A DNA stretch of 64,000 nucleotides from positions 1 through 64,000 of the forward strand of contig JAICYD010000011.1 in the NCBI GenBank assembly GCA_025934375.1, in the 5' to 3' direction. This document shows, one piece after another, positions 33,221 to 41,160 of this stretch (position 1 is the stretch's first letter; each line of letters opens with the position of its first letter). The position numbers and the translations under genes were made by a program. Source of the stretch: Streptosporangiaceae bacterium (GTDB lineage Bacteria > Actinomycetota > Actinomycetes > Streptosporangiales > Streptosporangiaceae). Below the pieces are notes generated by a model that did no database searches, was not told the origin of the DNA, and saw only the letters and a program-made list of their open reading frames with translations.

Positions 33221-33597
33221 CCCGGGTACTTCGTGGGCTGGAAGGCGAGCAGCACCCACCGGCCGTCCTCACGGGCCCAGACCGCCAGCGCGCTGCTGTT
33301 CAGCACCCGCGTCTGCCCGAGGATCCGCACCTCCCCCACCATGTCCCCCGTAACGACCGCCACGTCCCCGTGCACCACGATGCCCGCCTCCGGATGGCTC
33401 AGCGGGCCGTAGTCGAAGTAGCCGCCCGCGACCTTGTCCAGGTAGCTCTTCTTAGTGTCCCGGCTGGCATCGGAGTGCCCGTACACAAGGTCGTCCGACA
33501 GCAGCTCCTCCAGCGTGGCCACGTCGGCGTCGGTCATCGCCCGGTACCGCCGGTCCTCCAGCGCCCGGATCGCCTCCGTGATCTCGGCCTCAGTCAT
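33217..33597 (-). CDS. NTF2-like/SnoaL-type small protein
   Basis: 126 residues with the alpha/beta cone pattern of the NTF2 superfamily: N-terminal helices (TEAIRALEDRRYRAMTDADV), the ELLSDDLVYGHSDA segment and a strand-rich second half ([29 protein letters not shown]). This fold serves as a ketosteroid isomerase-like enzyme or a binding protein; no specific role is evident. It starts 15 bp downstream of the aldo/keto reductase stop, so the pair is probably co-transcribed. Its stop and the otsA stop share the palindrome CTAG. Confidence 0.82.
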   Translation of the reverse strand: MTEAEITEAIRALEDRRYRAMTDADVATLEELLSDDLVYGHSDASRDTKKSYLDKVAGGYFDYGPLSHPEAGIVVHGDVAVVTGDMVGEVRILGQTRVLNSSALAVWAREDGRWVLLAFQPTKYPG

Positions 33598-33612
33598 GTC
33601 GATCCCCTTCGG

Positions 33613-34584
33613 TCAGCGGAAGCCCGCGACGGCGTGCGGAACGTACAGCTCCTCCAGGTAGGCCACCTCGGCGTCATCCAGCTCAAAGTCGGTCGCCGCG
33701 ATCGCGTTCGACAGGTGCGACGGCCTCGTTACGCCCACGATGGGGGAGGTCACCGCGGGGTTGCGCAGCAGCCAGGCCAGCGCCACCTGCGCCGGGCCGG
33801 CCTCCCGCTTGGCCGCGACCTCCAGGACCCGCTCGACCACGGCGCGGTCCTCACCGCGGTAGAGCGTCTGGCCGAAGTCGTCGGTCTCCTTCCGCGTGGT
33901 GGTCTGCTCCCAGGCCCGCGTCAGCTTTCCCCGGGCCAGCGGGGACCACGGGATGACGCCGATGCCCTGGTCGGTGCACAGCGGGAGCATCTCCCGCTCC
34001 TCCTCGCGGTAGATCAGGTTGTAGTGGTTCTGCATGGACACGAACCGCGTCCACCCGTGCAGGTCCGCGAGGTACAGGGCCTTGGTGAACTGCCAGGCGT
34101 GCATCGAGGACGCGCCGATGTAGCGGACCTTGCCGGACTTGACCGCGTCGTGCAGCGCCTCCAGCGTCTCCTCGATCGGCGTGGCGTAGTCCCACCGGTG
34201 GATCTGATAGAGGTCGATGTAGTCGGTCTGCAGCCGGCGCAGGCTCGCGTCCAGCTCCGCGAAGATCGCCTTGCGGGACAGGCCCACGCCATTCGGCCCC
34301 GGTCGCATCGGCATGAAGACCTTGGTGGCCAAGACGACCTCATCGCGGGCGACGAAGTCCTTCAGGGCCTGCCCGGTGATCTCCTCGCTGCGGCCCGCCG
34401 AGTACACGTTCGCCGTGTCGAAGAAGTTGATCCCCGCATCCAGCGCCTGCCGCACGATGTCCCGGCAGGCCGCCTCATCCAGGGTCCACGCCCGCCCGCG
34501 CCCGGCCGGCTCGCCGAAGCTCATGCACCCCAGCGTGATGACGGAAACATCAAGGCCAGTCTTCCCAAGCTTCTCGTATCGCAT
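33613..34584 (-). CDS. Aldo/keto reductase
   Basis: 323-residue NADPH-dependent oxidoreductase of the YajO/Gcy-like group. The ATG at 34584 follows GGGAG. Motifs are LDAGINFFDTANVYSAGRSE (catalytic Asp and Tyr), lysine in VVLATKVF, histidine in YQIHRWD and the cofactor region GVIPWSPLARGKLTR, then PIVGVTRPSHL. The frame is open to 34764 but would overlap the divergent aldolase promoter. The physiological substrate is not predictable. Confidence 0.92.
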   Translation of the reverse strand: MRYEKLGKTGLDVSVITLGCMSFGEPAGRGRAWTLDEAACRDIVRQALDAGINFFDTANVYSAGRSEEITGQALKDFVARDEVVLATKVFMPMRPGPNGVGLSRKAIFAELDASLRRLQTDYIDLYQIHRWDYATPIEETLEALHDAVKSGKVRYIGASSMHAWQFTKALYLADLHGWTRFVSMQNHYNLIYREEEREMLPLCTDQGIGVIPWSPLARGKLTRAWEQTTTRKETDDFGQTLYRGEDRAVVERVLEVAAKREAGPAQVALAWLLRNPAVTSPIVGVTRPSHLSNAIAATDFELDDAEVAYLEELYVPHAVAGFR

Positions 34585-34672
34585 AGCGCACTCCCGTTGG
34601 GTAGGCAGATGATGGGGTTCTGCTTTGATCCTAGGCGGGGGCAGTATCCGCTGCGGTGGGAAGGGGTTCGGC

Positions 34673-35575
34673 ATGACGGGCGTCAACGAAGCGCAATTGG
34701 GCAAGATCAGGGCCGGGCAGGGCTTCTTCGCCGCCCTCGACCAAAGCGGCGGCAGCACGCCCAAGGCGCTGGCCGAGTACGGCGTCGCCCGCGACCGGTA
34801 CGGCTCCGACGCGGAAATGTTCGACCTGGTTCACGCCATGCGCGCTCGCGTGCTGACCAGCCCGGCCTTCGACGGCTCCCGCATCCTGGCGGCGATCTTG
34901 TTCGAGCAGACCATGGACCGGGACGTAGACGGCCTGCCGACCGCCCGCTACCTGTGGGAGCGAAAGAACGTCGTGCCGTTCCTGAAGGTCGACAAGGGCC
35001 TGGCCGCCGAGCAGGCCGGCGTTGAGCTGATGAAGCCCATCGACACCCTCGATGAGCTGCTCGAGCGGGCGCGCCAGCATGCCATCTTCGGCACCAAGAT
35101 GCGCTCGGTGATCAACGACGCCAGCGAGGCGGGCGTCGAGGCCATTGCCGACCAGCAGTTTGACTACGCCGCCCGGATCCAGGCCGCGGGCCTCGTGCCC
35201 ATCATGGAGCCCGAGGTCGCCATTACCAGCCCGCACAAGGAGCACGCGGAGTTGCTGCTGCGGGACGCGCTGCACAAGCGCCTGGACGCGCTCCCGGCCG
35301 ACGCCGTCGTCATGTTCAAGCTCACCATCCCCACCGAGCCGGGCCTGTACGCCAGCCTCGCCGCCGACCCGCGCGTGCTGCGGGTGCTGGCCCTGTCCGG
35401 CGGCTATAGCCGCGACGAGGCTTGTGCCCTGCTCGCGGGCGACCCCTCCCTCATCGCCAGCTTCTCGCGCGCGCTGCTCGAAGGGCTTACCGAGAGCCAG
35501 ACCGACCAGCAGTTCAACGAGCAGCTGGAGACGTCGATCGCGCAGATCTACCAGGCGTCGGTGGCGCGTCCGTAG
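34673..35575 (+). CDS. Class I fructose-bisphosphate aldolase
   Basis: 300-residue Schiff-base aldolase that splits fructose-1,6-bisphosphate into triose phosphates. The ATG at 34673 gives the usual bacterial class I N-terminus (IRAGQGFFAALDQSGGSTPK). The Schiff-base lysine lies in VMFKLTIPTEPGLY, and a second active-site lysine in VVPFLKVDKGL. The phosphate loop reads VLALSGGYSRDEA. It is divergent from the aldo/keto reductase across 88 bp. A hairpin lies about 75 bp downstream. Confidence 0.93.
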   Translation: MTGVNEAQLGKIRAGQGFFAALDQSGGSTPKALAEYGVARDRYGSDAEMFDLVHAMRARVLTSPAFDGSRILAAILFEQTMDRDVDGLPTARYLWERKNVVPFLKVDKGLAAEQAGVELMKPIDTLDELLERARQHAIFGTKMRSVINDASEAGVEAIADQQFDYAARIQAAGLVPIMEPEVAITSPHKEHAELLLRDALHKRLDALPADAVVMFKLTIPTEPGLYASLAADPRVLRVLALSGGYSRDEACALLAGDPSLIASFSRALLEGLTESQTDQQFNEQLETSIAQIYQASVARP

Positions 35576-35651
35576 CCGCCTCCGTGCCTGGCACGGAACC
35601 TGCGGCCTCCGTGCTCGTCCCGGATGTGGCGGGGCGCGGGCCACGCCCACG

Positions 35652-35688
35652 CTTCTCCCGCGGGGATTTCCCGCTTTTTCGGGAGAAG
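35652..35688 (+). promoter_or_regulatory. Hairpin that sequesters a ribosome-binding site (or attenuator)
   Basis: CTTCTCCCG (35652-35660) pairs perfectly with CGGGAGAAG (35680-35688); the downstream arm includes the first half of the ribosome site AGAAGGAGG of the methyltransferase gene. A competing small hairpin, GCGGG-GATTT-CCCGC followed by TTTTT (35660-35679), looks like an intrinsic terminator. The two structures share bases at the outer stem edge, so the leader could switch, or it may simply terminate aldolase transcripts. Confidence 0.5.
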
Positions 35689-35697
35689 GAGGCTCAC

Positions 35698-36759
35698 ATG
35701 GGGACCATCGACCAGGCGCGGGCGGACCAGTTCCTCGGCCAGGCGGTCGGGGACATGGCGGCGGCGATCTCCGGACTGCTGGTGCACATCGGCGACCGGC
35801 TCGGGCTGTACCGGGCGATGGCCGGCGCCGGCCCGCTCACGCCGGAGGCACTGGCCGACCAGACGGGGACCGCGCCCCGGTACGTCCGTGAATGGCTAAG
35901 CAACCAGGCGGCCGGCGGCTATGTCACCTACCAGCCCCAAGACGGCACGTTCGAGCTGCCGGCCGAGCACGCCGCGGTCCTGGCCGACGAGGACAGCCCC
36001 GTGTTCCTGGGCGGCGCCTACGAGGGCATCGCCTCCTGCTACTGCGATTACCGGCGTTTCGTGGACGCGTTCCGCACCGGGGCCGGGGTCGGCTGGGAGC
36101 AGCACGACGAGCGGCTGTTCTCCGGCGTCCGGCGGCTGTTTCGCCCGAGCTACGCGGCCTTCCTGACCTCGGCGTGGATCCCGGCGCTCGAAGGCGTCGA
36201 GGCCAAGCTGCTGGCGGGGGCCAGCGTGGCCGACGTCGGCTGCGGGCTGGGCGCCTCCACGATCCTCATGGCCGAGGCGTACCCGCGCTCGACGTTCGCC
36301 GGCTACGACTACCACGAGCCGTCGATCGAGGCTGCCCGCAAGCTGGCCGCCGACGCGGCGGTCAACCACCGCGCGCGCTTCGAGATGTCCACCGCGACCG
36401 GCTTCCCCGGGACCGGTTTCGACCTCATCTGCCTGTTCGACTGCCTGCACGACATGGGCGACCCGGTCGGCGCCGCCCGGCACACCCGGAAGGCGCTGGC
36501 CAGCGACGGCACCCTCATGCTGGTCGAGCCGTACGCCGGCGACTCGCTGGAGGCGAACCTCAACCCGGTCGGCCGGGCGTTCTACGGCTTGTCCACCGTG
36601 ATCTGCACGCCGGCGTCCCTGGCCCAGCCGGTCGGCGCCGGCCTCGGCGCCCAGGCCGGCCAGGCCCGCCTGACCGAGGTGCTGGCCGAGGCGGGGTTCT
36701 CCCGGGTCCGCCGGGCCGCCGAGACCCCGTTCCACCTCATCCTGGAAGCCCGCCCGTAG
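35698..36759 (+). CDS. SAM-dependent methyltransferase with N-terminal winged-helix domain
   Basis: 353 residues. The ATG at 35698 has a strong ribosome site (AGAAGGAGG). Residues 1 to about 100 form a dimerisation winged helix (LGLYRAMAGAGPLTPEALA, then RYVREWLSNQAAGGYV), as in plant-type O-methyltransferases and the Rv2258c-like group. The catalytic domain has the SAM-binding loop VADVGCGLGASTILM, acidic residue in FAGYDYHEPS and LICLFDCLHDMGDP. The acceptor is unknown. Its 3' end overlaps the convergent LuxR-type gene by 23 bp. Confidence 0.9.
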   Translation: MGTIDQARADQFLGQAVGDMAAAISGLLVHIGDRLGLYRAMAGAGPLTPEALADQTGTAPRYVREWLSNQAAGGYVTYQPQDGTFELPAEHAAVLADEDSPVFLGGAYEGIASCYCDYRRFVDAFRTGAGVGWEQHDERLFSGVRRLFRPSYAAFLTSAWIPALEGVEAKLLAGASVADVGCGLGASTILMAEAYPRSTFAGYDYHEPSIEAARKLAADAAVNHRARFEMSTATGFPGTGFDLICLFDCLHDMGDPVGAARHTRKALASDGTLMLVEPYAGDSLEANLNPVGRAFYGLSTVICTPASLAQPVGAGLGAQAGQARLTEVLAEAGFSRVRRAAETPFHLILEARP

Positions 36760-39637
36760 CGGTCGCCATCGAGATGGCGCCCATCGCCGCTAGCTCGTCC
36801 GCGCCGCGGGCCCGCTCCGGGCCTCCGGCGAGGACGAGCGTGCGCGCCCACTGGTACCGGCAGCCCGCCGCCTGTAGTTGCCTCGCCGCGGCGAGCATCC
36901 CGTCCCGGTCATCGCGGGCCAGCGCGGCCGACCGCTCCACGATGGCCAGCGCGACCGGGTTACCGGCGGCGCACCGCCGCGCCCGGCCCAGCCGGTCGCC
37001 GGCGGCCGGGTCGCCGGCGACCACCGCCGCCTCCGCCCAGACCGCCGCGTACCAAGGCCGCCAGATGCCGCTATGCGAGGTCTGGAATTCCTCTGGCGCG
37101 CTGGCCAGCAGGTCCACCGCTTCCCGGGGGCGGCCGGCGTGCATCAAGACCAGCGCGTCGAAGAACTCGCCATGGTGGATCTCCGAATGCGACCTACCCG
37201 GGGTCAGCAGCGCGTCCGCCACGGCAATCCAGTCCGCCCGGCCAGCGTCGTCACCCCGCAGCCCGCACACCGCCGACGCCGCGTACGGGCCCCGGCTGAG
37301 GTTGCCCGCTCGCGGCCGGCCCGCCCGCTCCCAGCCCTCCCGGAACCGCTCGCCGAACGCGGCGGTCTCGTCCCAGTCTCCGGCCAGCGCGGTCACCACG
37401 AGCAGCCGGGCCGTCGCCAGGTGGCCTTCCTCGCGGTAGAACGGCAGGTCGCGAACGTCCTCGGCGAGCTTGCGGGCCGCCGTCAGGTCGCCCGCCGCGA
37501 CCGCCGTCTCGGCCGCCATCTGGTACGCGTCGAACAGCTCGATCCCGCACGCGATCGCCCGCCGCCGCATGGGAGCCACCAGCCCGGTCCGCAGCAGCGC
37601 GCTCGCCGCCGCGCCCCGGATGTCGCCGTTGACCAGCTTGGCGCAGTTGAGCAGGTCCAGCGCGGCGCTCTCGGCCAGCGGGTCGCCCGCCTCCCGGGCC
37701 AGCGCGATACCGCGCTCGGCCAGCGTGGTGGTCATCGGGTCGGTCTCGCGGACGCAGAACCCCTCGGCGACGGCCAGCCGCGCCCGCGCGGCCGGGTCGC
37801 CGCCCGCCAGTGCCGCCGCCTCCGCGATGAGCTGCGCCGCGTCTAGCGGCGAGGCCTCCGGTATGAGCCCGGGGGCGCGGTTGAGCAACTCGGCGATCTG
37901 CGCGACGTGGTATGCCGCGCGCGGCCGGTCCCCGGCCCGCAAGGCGGCGTCCGCGCACGCGCGGTGCAGCCTGATCGCCTCCCCGCCGAAGTGCCGGATC
38001 TCCGCCGCCGACGCGGCATAGTGCAGTGCCGAGGCCGCCTGGTGGTCGTCGCCGGCGAGCGCCGCCGCTCGCTCGTACCGCCGTTGCGCCTCGCCGGGCA
38101 GGCCGCGCGCGAAGCACAGCTCAGCGAGGCGGATCGCCATCTGATGTCCGTCGGCGCGGTGGGCCGGCTCGGTCGCCGCCCAGTCCAGCGCGGCCCGCAG
38201 TTCGTCGGCGACCTGGTCGAACGCCACCAGCCCGGCCGTCTTGCCCGATGCCAGGTCCTCGCCGAGCGCGCCCGCCTCGGCCAGGCACCAGCGCAGGTGC
38301 CGGGCATGCGCCTCGGCCAGCTCGCCGGCCTCGGCCAGGCGTTCGGCTCCGTACTGGCGGATCGTCTCCAGGGCGCGGTAGCGGGTGCCGCCGGGGGCGG
38401 CGACCGCGGTCAGCAGGCTGTGATCGGCCAGCCCGGCCAGCCCGGCGGCGACCTCCGCGACAGTGTCCGGGGTGGTAGACACGGCCGGACGCCACCCGGC
38501 TAGCAGCGCCGTGGCCGCGTCGGCGGTGAAGGGCATGGCGAAGACCGAGACCCGGCGCAAGATCGCCCGCTGCGCCTCCGGCAGCAGGGCATGACTCCAG
38601 TCCAGCGCGGAGCGCAGCGACCGGTGCCGGTCGTCGAGCCGCCGCCCGCCGGCGAGCAGCCGGAGCCGGTCGTCGAGTCCGGCTTCCAGCCCGTCCAGGC
38701 CCAGCACCGGCAGCCGGGCGGCGGCCAGTTCGATCGCCAGGGCCACGCCGTCCAGGCCCTGGCAGATCCCGGCGACGCGGTGCCGGTCGATCGTCTCGGC
38801 CAGGCCCTCCGCAGCCGCCGCCCGGTCGAGGAACAGTTCCACGGCGTCGCCGCCGTCACCGTCCACCGTCATGCCGGGCACCGAGAACACCCGCTCAAAG
38901 GGCACCAGCAACCGCGCCCGGCTGGTGGCGAGGACGGTCATCCGGGGGCAGGCCGTCAGCAGTCGCTCGGCCAGCACCACGACCCCGTCCACGAGGTGCT
39001 CGCAGTTATCCAGCACCAGCATCGCCTCCCGGTCGGCGAGCAGGGCCAGCACCGTTTCCTCAGCCGAGCGTCCGTGCTGTTCGCCCAGGCCCAGCGCGGC
39101 GGCCACGGCCGGGGCCACCATCGCGTTATCGACGATCGGGACGAGGTCGACGTACCAGACCCCGTCGGCGAACTGACTCGCCTGATCGGCGGCTACCGCG
39201 AGCGCGAGCCGGGTCTTGCCGATGCCGCCCGGGCCCACCGCGGTGACCAGCCGGTGATCGGTCAGCGCGGCGGCGAGGGCGGCCCGCTCGGCCGCCCGGC
39301 CCACGAACGGCGTCAGCGCGGCCGGCGGTGCCGCGATTGGTGGCACCGCCCCGCGCCGCCGGCGAGGCGGCATCCCGCCCGCTGCCGCGGCGCCGGCCAG
39401 GCCGGCCAGCGCGCGCCGGTCGCTCACGCCCAGCTTGCGCAGCAGCGAGGAGACGTGGGTCTCGACGGTCCGCACCGAGATGAACAGCCGGTCCGCGATC
39501 TCGGCGTTCGTTAGGTGCTCGGCGATGCCGGCCAGCACCTCCGCCTCGCGGGCGGAGACGCTACCTGATGCCTGCGGCGCCTGCCTTGTGTCCACGACGT
39601 AATTGTCACCCGCGGGCGCCGATGGCCACGACGACAA
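36737..39637 (-). CDS. LuxR-type regulator with N-terminal HTH, NB-ARC ATPase and TPR-like region
   Basis: 966 residues. A GerE/LuxR helix-turn-helix is at the N-terminus, about residues 27-80 (SAREAEVLAGIAEHLTNAEI, then ADRLFISVRTVETHVSSLLRKL). Next is an AAA/NB-ARC-type ATPase: Walker A GPGGIGKTRLAL, Walker B LVLDNCEHL and sensor TVLATSRARLL. The C-terminal 500 residues are alanine-rich helical repeats of TPR/MalT type, likely for ligand or protein sensing. Most large LuxR ATPases carry the HTH at the C-terminus, so this order is unusual. The start is uncertain: TTG 39637 has no ribosome site, and a downstream GTG is possible. A small gene ends 13 bp upstream. Confidence 0.87.
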   Translation of the reverse strand: MSSWPSAPAGDNYVVDTRQAPQASGSVSAREAEVLAGIAEHLTNAEIADRLFISVRTVETHVSSLLRKLGVSDRRALAGLAGAAAAGGMPPRRRRGAVPPIAAPPAALTPFVGRAAERAALAAALTDHRLVTAVGPGGIGKTRLALAVAADQASQFADGVWYVDLVPIVDNAMVAPAVAAALGLGEQHGRSAEETVLALLADREAMLVLDNCEHLVDGVVVLAERLLTACPRMTVLATSRARLLVPFERVFSVPGMTVDGDGGDAVELFLDRAAAAEGLAETIDRHRVAGICQGLDGVALAIELAAARLPVLGLDGLEAGLDDRLRLLAGGRRLDDRHRSLRSALDWSHALLPEAQRAILRRVSVFAMPFTADAATALLAGWRPAVSTTPDTVAEVAAGLAGLADHSLLTAVAAPGGTRYRALETIRQYGAERLAEAGELAEAHARHLRWCLAEAGALGEDLASGKTAGLVAFDQVADELRAALDWAATEPAHRADGHQMAIRLAELCFARGLPGEAQRRYERAAALAGDDHQAASALHYAASAAEIRHFGGEAIRLHRACADAALRAGDRPRAAYHVAQIAELLNRAPGLIPEASPLDAAQLIAEAAALAGGDPAARARLAVAEGFCVRETDPMTTTLAERGIALAREAGDPLAESAALDLLNCAKLVNGDIRGAAASALLRTGLVAPMRRRAIACGIELFDAYQMAAETAVAAGDLTAARKLAEDVRDLPFYREEGHLATARLLVVTALAGDWDETAAFGERFREGWERAGRPRAGNLSRGPYAASAVCGLRGDDAGRADWIAVADALLTPGRSHSEIHHGEFFDALVLMHAGRPREAVDLLASAPEEFQTSHSGIWRPWYAAVWAEAAVVAGDPAAGDRLGRARRCAAGNPVALAIVERSAALARDDRDGMLAAARQLQAAGCRYQWARTLVLAGGPERARGADELAAMGAISMATATGGLPG

Positions 39638-39650
39638 TCCCCACCAGCCA

Positions 39651-39872
39651 TCAGGACCAGTCGTCGATGTCTTCCAGGTACGGGGCGCGGTGCGCCTGCG
39701 GGGGGACCCGGACGGCCCGCTTCCCGGTTAGCTCCAACGGGACAGAAGAGGACGCGACGGCCGGTACCCTTGTTCGCGGCGTGGCCTCCGGCATCGCCGA
39801 GGCGCCGGGGGCGCGCGGCGCGCCGCGACGAAGAAACGCCTCGATGGCGCGCTTGCTGAGAGCACGGAACAT
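39651..39872 (-). CDS. Small hypothetical protein upstream of the LuxR-type regulator
   Basis: 73 residues, starting ATG at 39872 with AAGGAG 10 bases upstream, a better ribosome site than most genes here. The N-terminus is basic and amphipathic (MFRALSKRAIEAFLRRG). A proline/alanine-rich middle follows, and the end is polar and acidic (RAPYLEDIDDWS). No membrane span or known domain is visible. It is co-directional with the LuxR-type gene (13 bp), so it may be co-expressed. Reading frames on the other strand over this region lack a ribosome site. Confidence 0.55.
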   Translation of the reverse strand: MFRALSKRAIEAFLRRGAPRAPGASAMPEATPRTRVPAVASSSVPLELTGKRAVRVPPQAHRAPYLEDIDDWS

Positions 39873-40072
39873 GCTGGCGTGGCTCCTTGCAATACGACAT
39901 GGCGCGCCGGAGCGCACAGCGGGAACATGTACCGCGGACAAGGGCCGTGGTGGTAACAGGAAATGCCTGTGATCACATCGTGCCACAATAGTCACTGTTG
40001 GTAGGGCTGAAAGCGCAAAAGAAGCCCCAGGTGTCGCCAAGCGCGATGGGCGTTTCCCTCCAATAGTGGAAA

Positions 40073-41014
40073 ATGCCCAACAATTTACCCATTGGCTTGA
40101 TGGCCAGCCGCTTCGGGCAGACTGGTGCGGTGCTGCAGGTAATCGAGATTGGCGACGCGGAGGATCCCCGGCTGGCGGATTACACCCAGCTGACCGACAT
40201 CTCGTTGCGCACCAGCCTGGAGGCGGAGCACGGGCTGTTCATCGCGGAGGGATCGAAGGTCATCGGCCGCGCGGTCCAGGCCGGGTATCCCGTTCGCTCC
40301 CTGCTGCTCGCGCGATCCCGCCGGGGTGACGTGGCCGCGCTATCGGAACAGGCCGCGCGATCCGGGCCAGCCGATCCCGGTGGCCAGGACGCGCCGGTTT
40401 ACGTGGTGCCGGATGACGTGGCCGAGCGGCTCACCGGTTACCGGGTGCACCGGGGCGCCCTGGCCTCGCTACGCCGGACGCCGCTGCCACCCGTCACCGC
40501 CGTCCTGGCCCCCGCGAGCCGGATTGTCGTCCTCGAGGATCTGGTGGATCACGGCAACGTGGGGGCGATCTTCCGCTGCGCGGCGGCGCTCGGCATCGAC
40601 GCGGTGATCTTGTCGCCCCGATGCGCCGACCCGCTGTACCGGCGCTCGGTCAAGGTCTCGATGGGCGCCGTGTTCGCCATCCCGTATGCCCGGATGGCCG
40701 GCTGGTACGACGGCCTGGCTGAACTGCGCGCCGCTGGCTTCACGCTCCTGGCGTTGACCCCCGATGAGGAAGCCACCTTGATCGGGCACGCACTCGGCGC
40801 GCTCGCCGGGCCGGGCCCGGGAACCGCGCGCGCCGCGCTTCTGCTCGGCACCGAGGGCGATGGCCTGTCCTCCCGGTGGCTGCGCGAGGCGGACACCGCG
40901 GTCCGCATCCCCATGAGCCCGCGCGCCCGCGCGGCCGGAGTGGACTCCCTCAACGTGGTCGCCGCCGCCGCGATCGCGTGCAATCTCCTCGCGACTGAGG
41001 CGATTGTCAAGTAG
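40073..41014 (+). CDS. SpoU/TrmH-family RNA 2'-O-methyltransferase
   Basis: 313 residues. The C-terminal SPOUT (trefoil-knot) domain shows all three SpoU motifs: motif 1 LEDLVDHGNVGAIFRCAAAL, motif 2 ALLLGTEGDGLSSRWL and motif 3 VRIPMSPRARAAGVDSLNVV. The N-terminal region resembles the RNA-binding domain of rRNA methylases (FIAEGSKVIGRAVQAG). The target rRNA or tRNA position is unknown. The ATG at 40073 has no ribosome site; a GTG at 40130 (MLQVIEIG) is an alternative start. Confidence 0.9.
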   Translation: MPNNLPIGLMASRFGQTGAVLQVIEIGDAEDPRLADYTQLTDISLRTSLEAEHGLFIAEGSKVIGRAVQAGYPVRSLLLARSRRGDVAALSEQAARSGPADPGGQDAPVYVVPDDVAERLTGYRVHRGALASLRRTPLPPVTAVLAPASRIVVLEDLVDHGNVGAIFRCAAALGIDAVILSPRCADPLYRRSVKVSMGAVFAIPYARMAGWYDGLAELRAAGFTLLALTPDEEATLIGHALGALAGPGPGTARAALLLGTEGDGLSSRWLREADTAVRIPMSPRARAAGVDSLNVVAAAAIACNLLATEAIVK

Positions 41015-41160
41015 TGACGACCTTGGGACGCGATGCTAGCTTGGTCCTGCATACTTCCCGCGCATGTGTACGTTCAGACCTTTCTTGATCTTCATATGGA
41101 GAACGCGCGAGCTGGTTGCCAGGCCGCGTGAGTAGATTGCGCTCGGGACTGGAGGGGGCC

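Noticed and set aside
39568-39972. Plus-strand 134-codon frame over the small LuxR-linked gene
   Set aside because: The minus-strand frame at 39651-39872 has a strong ribosome site and better protein character.
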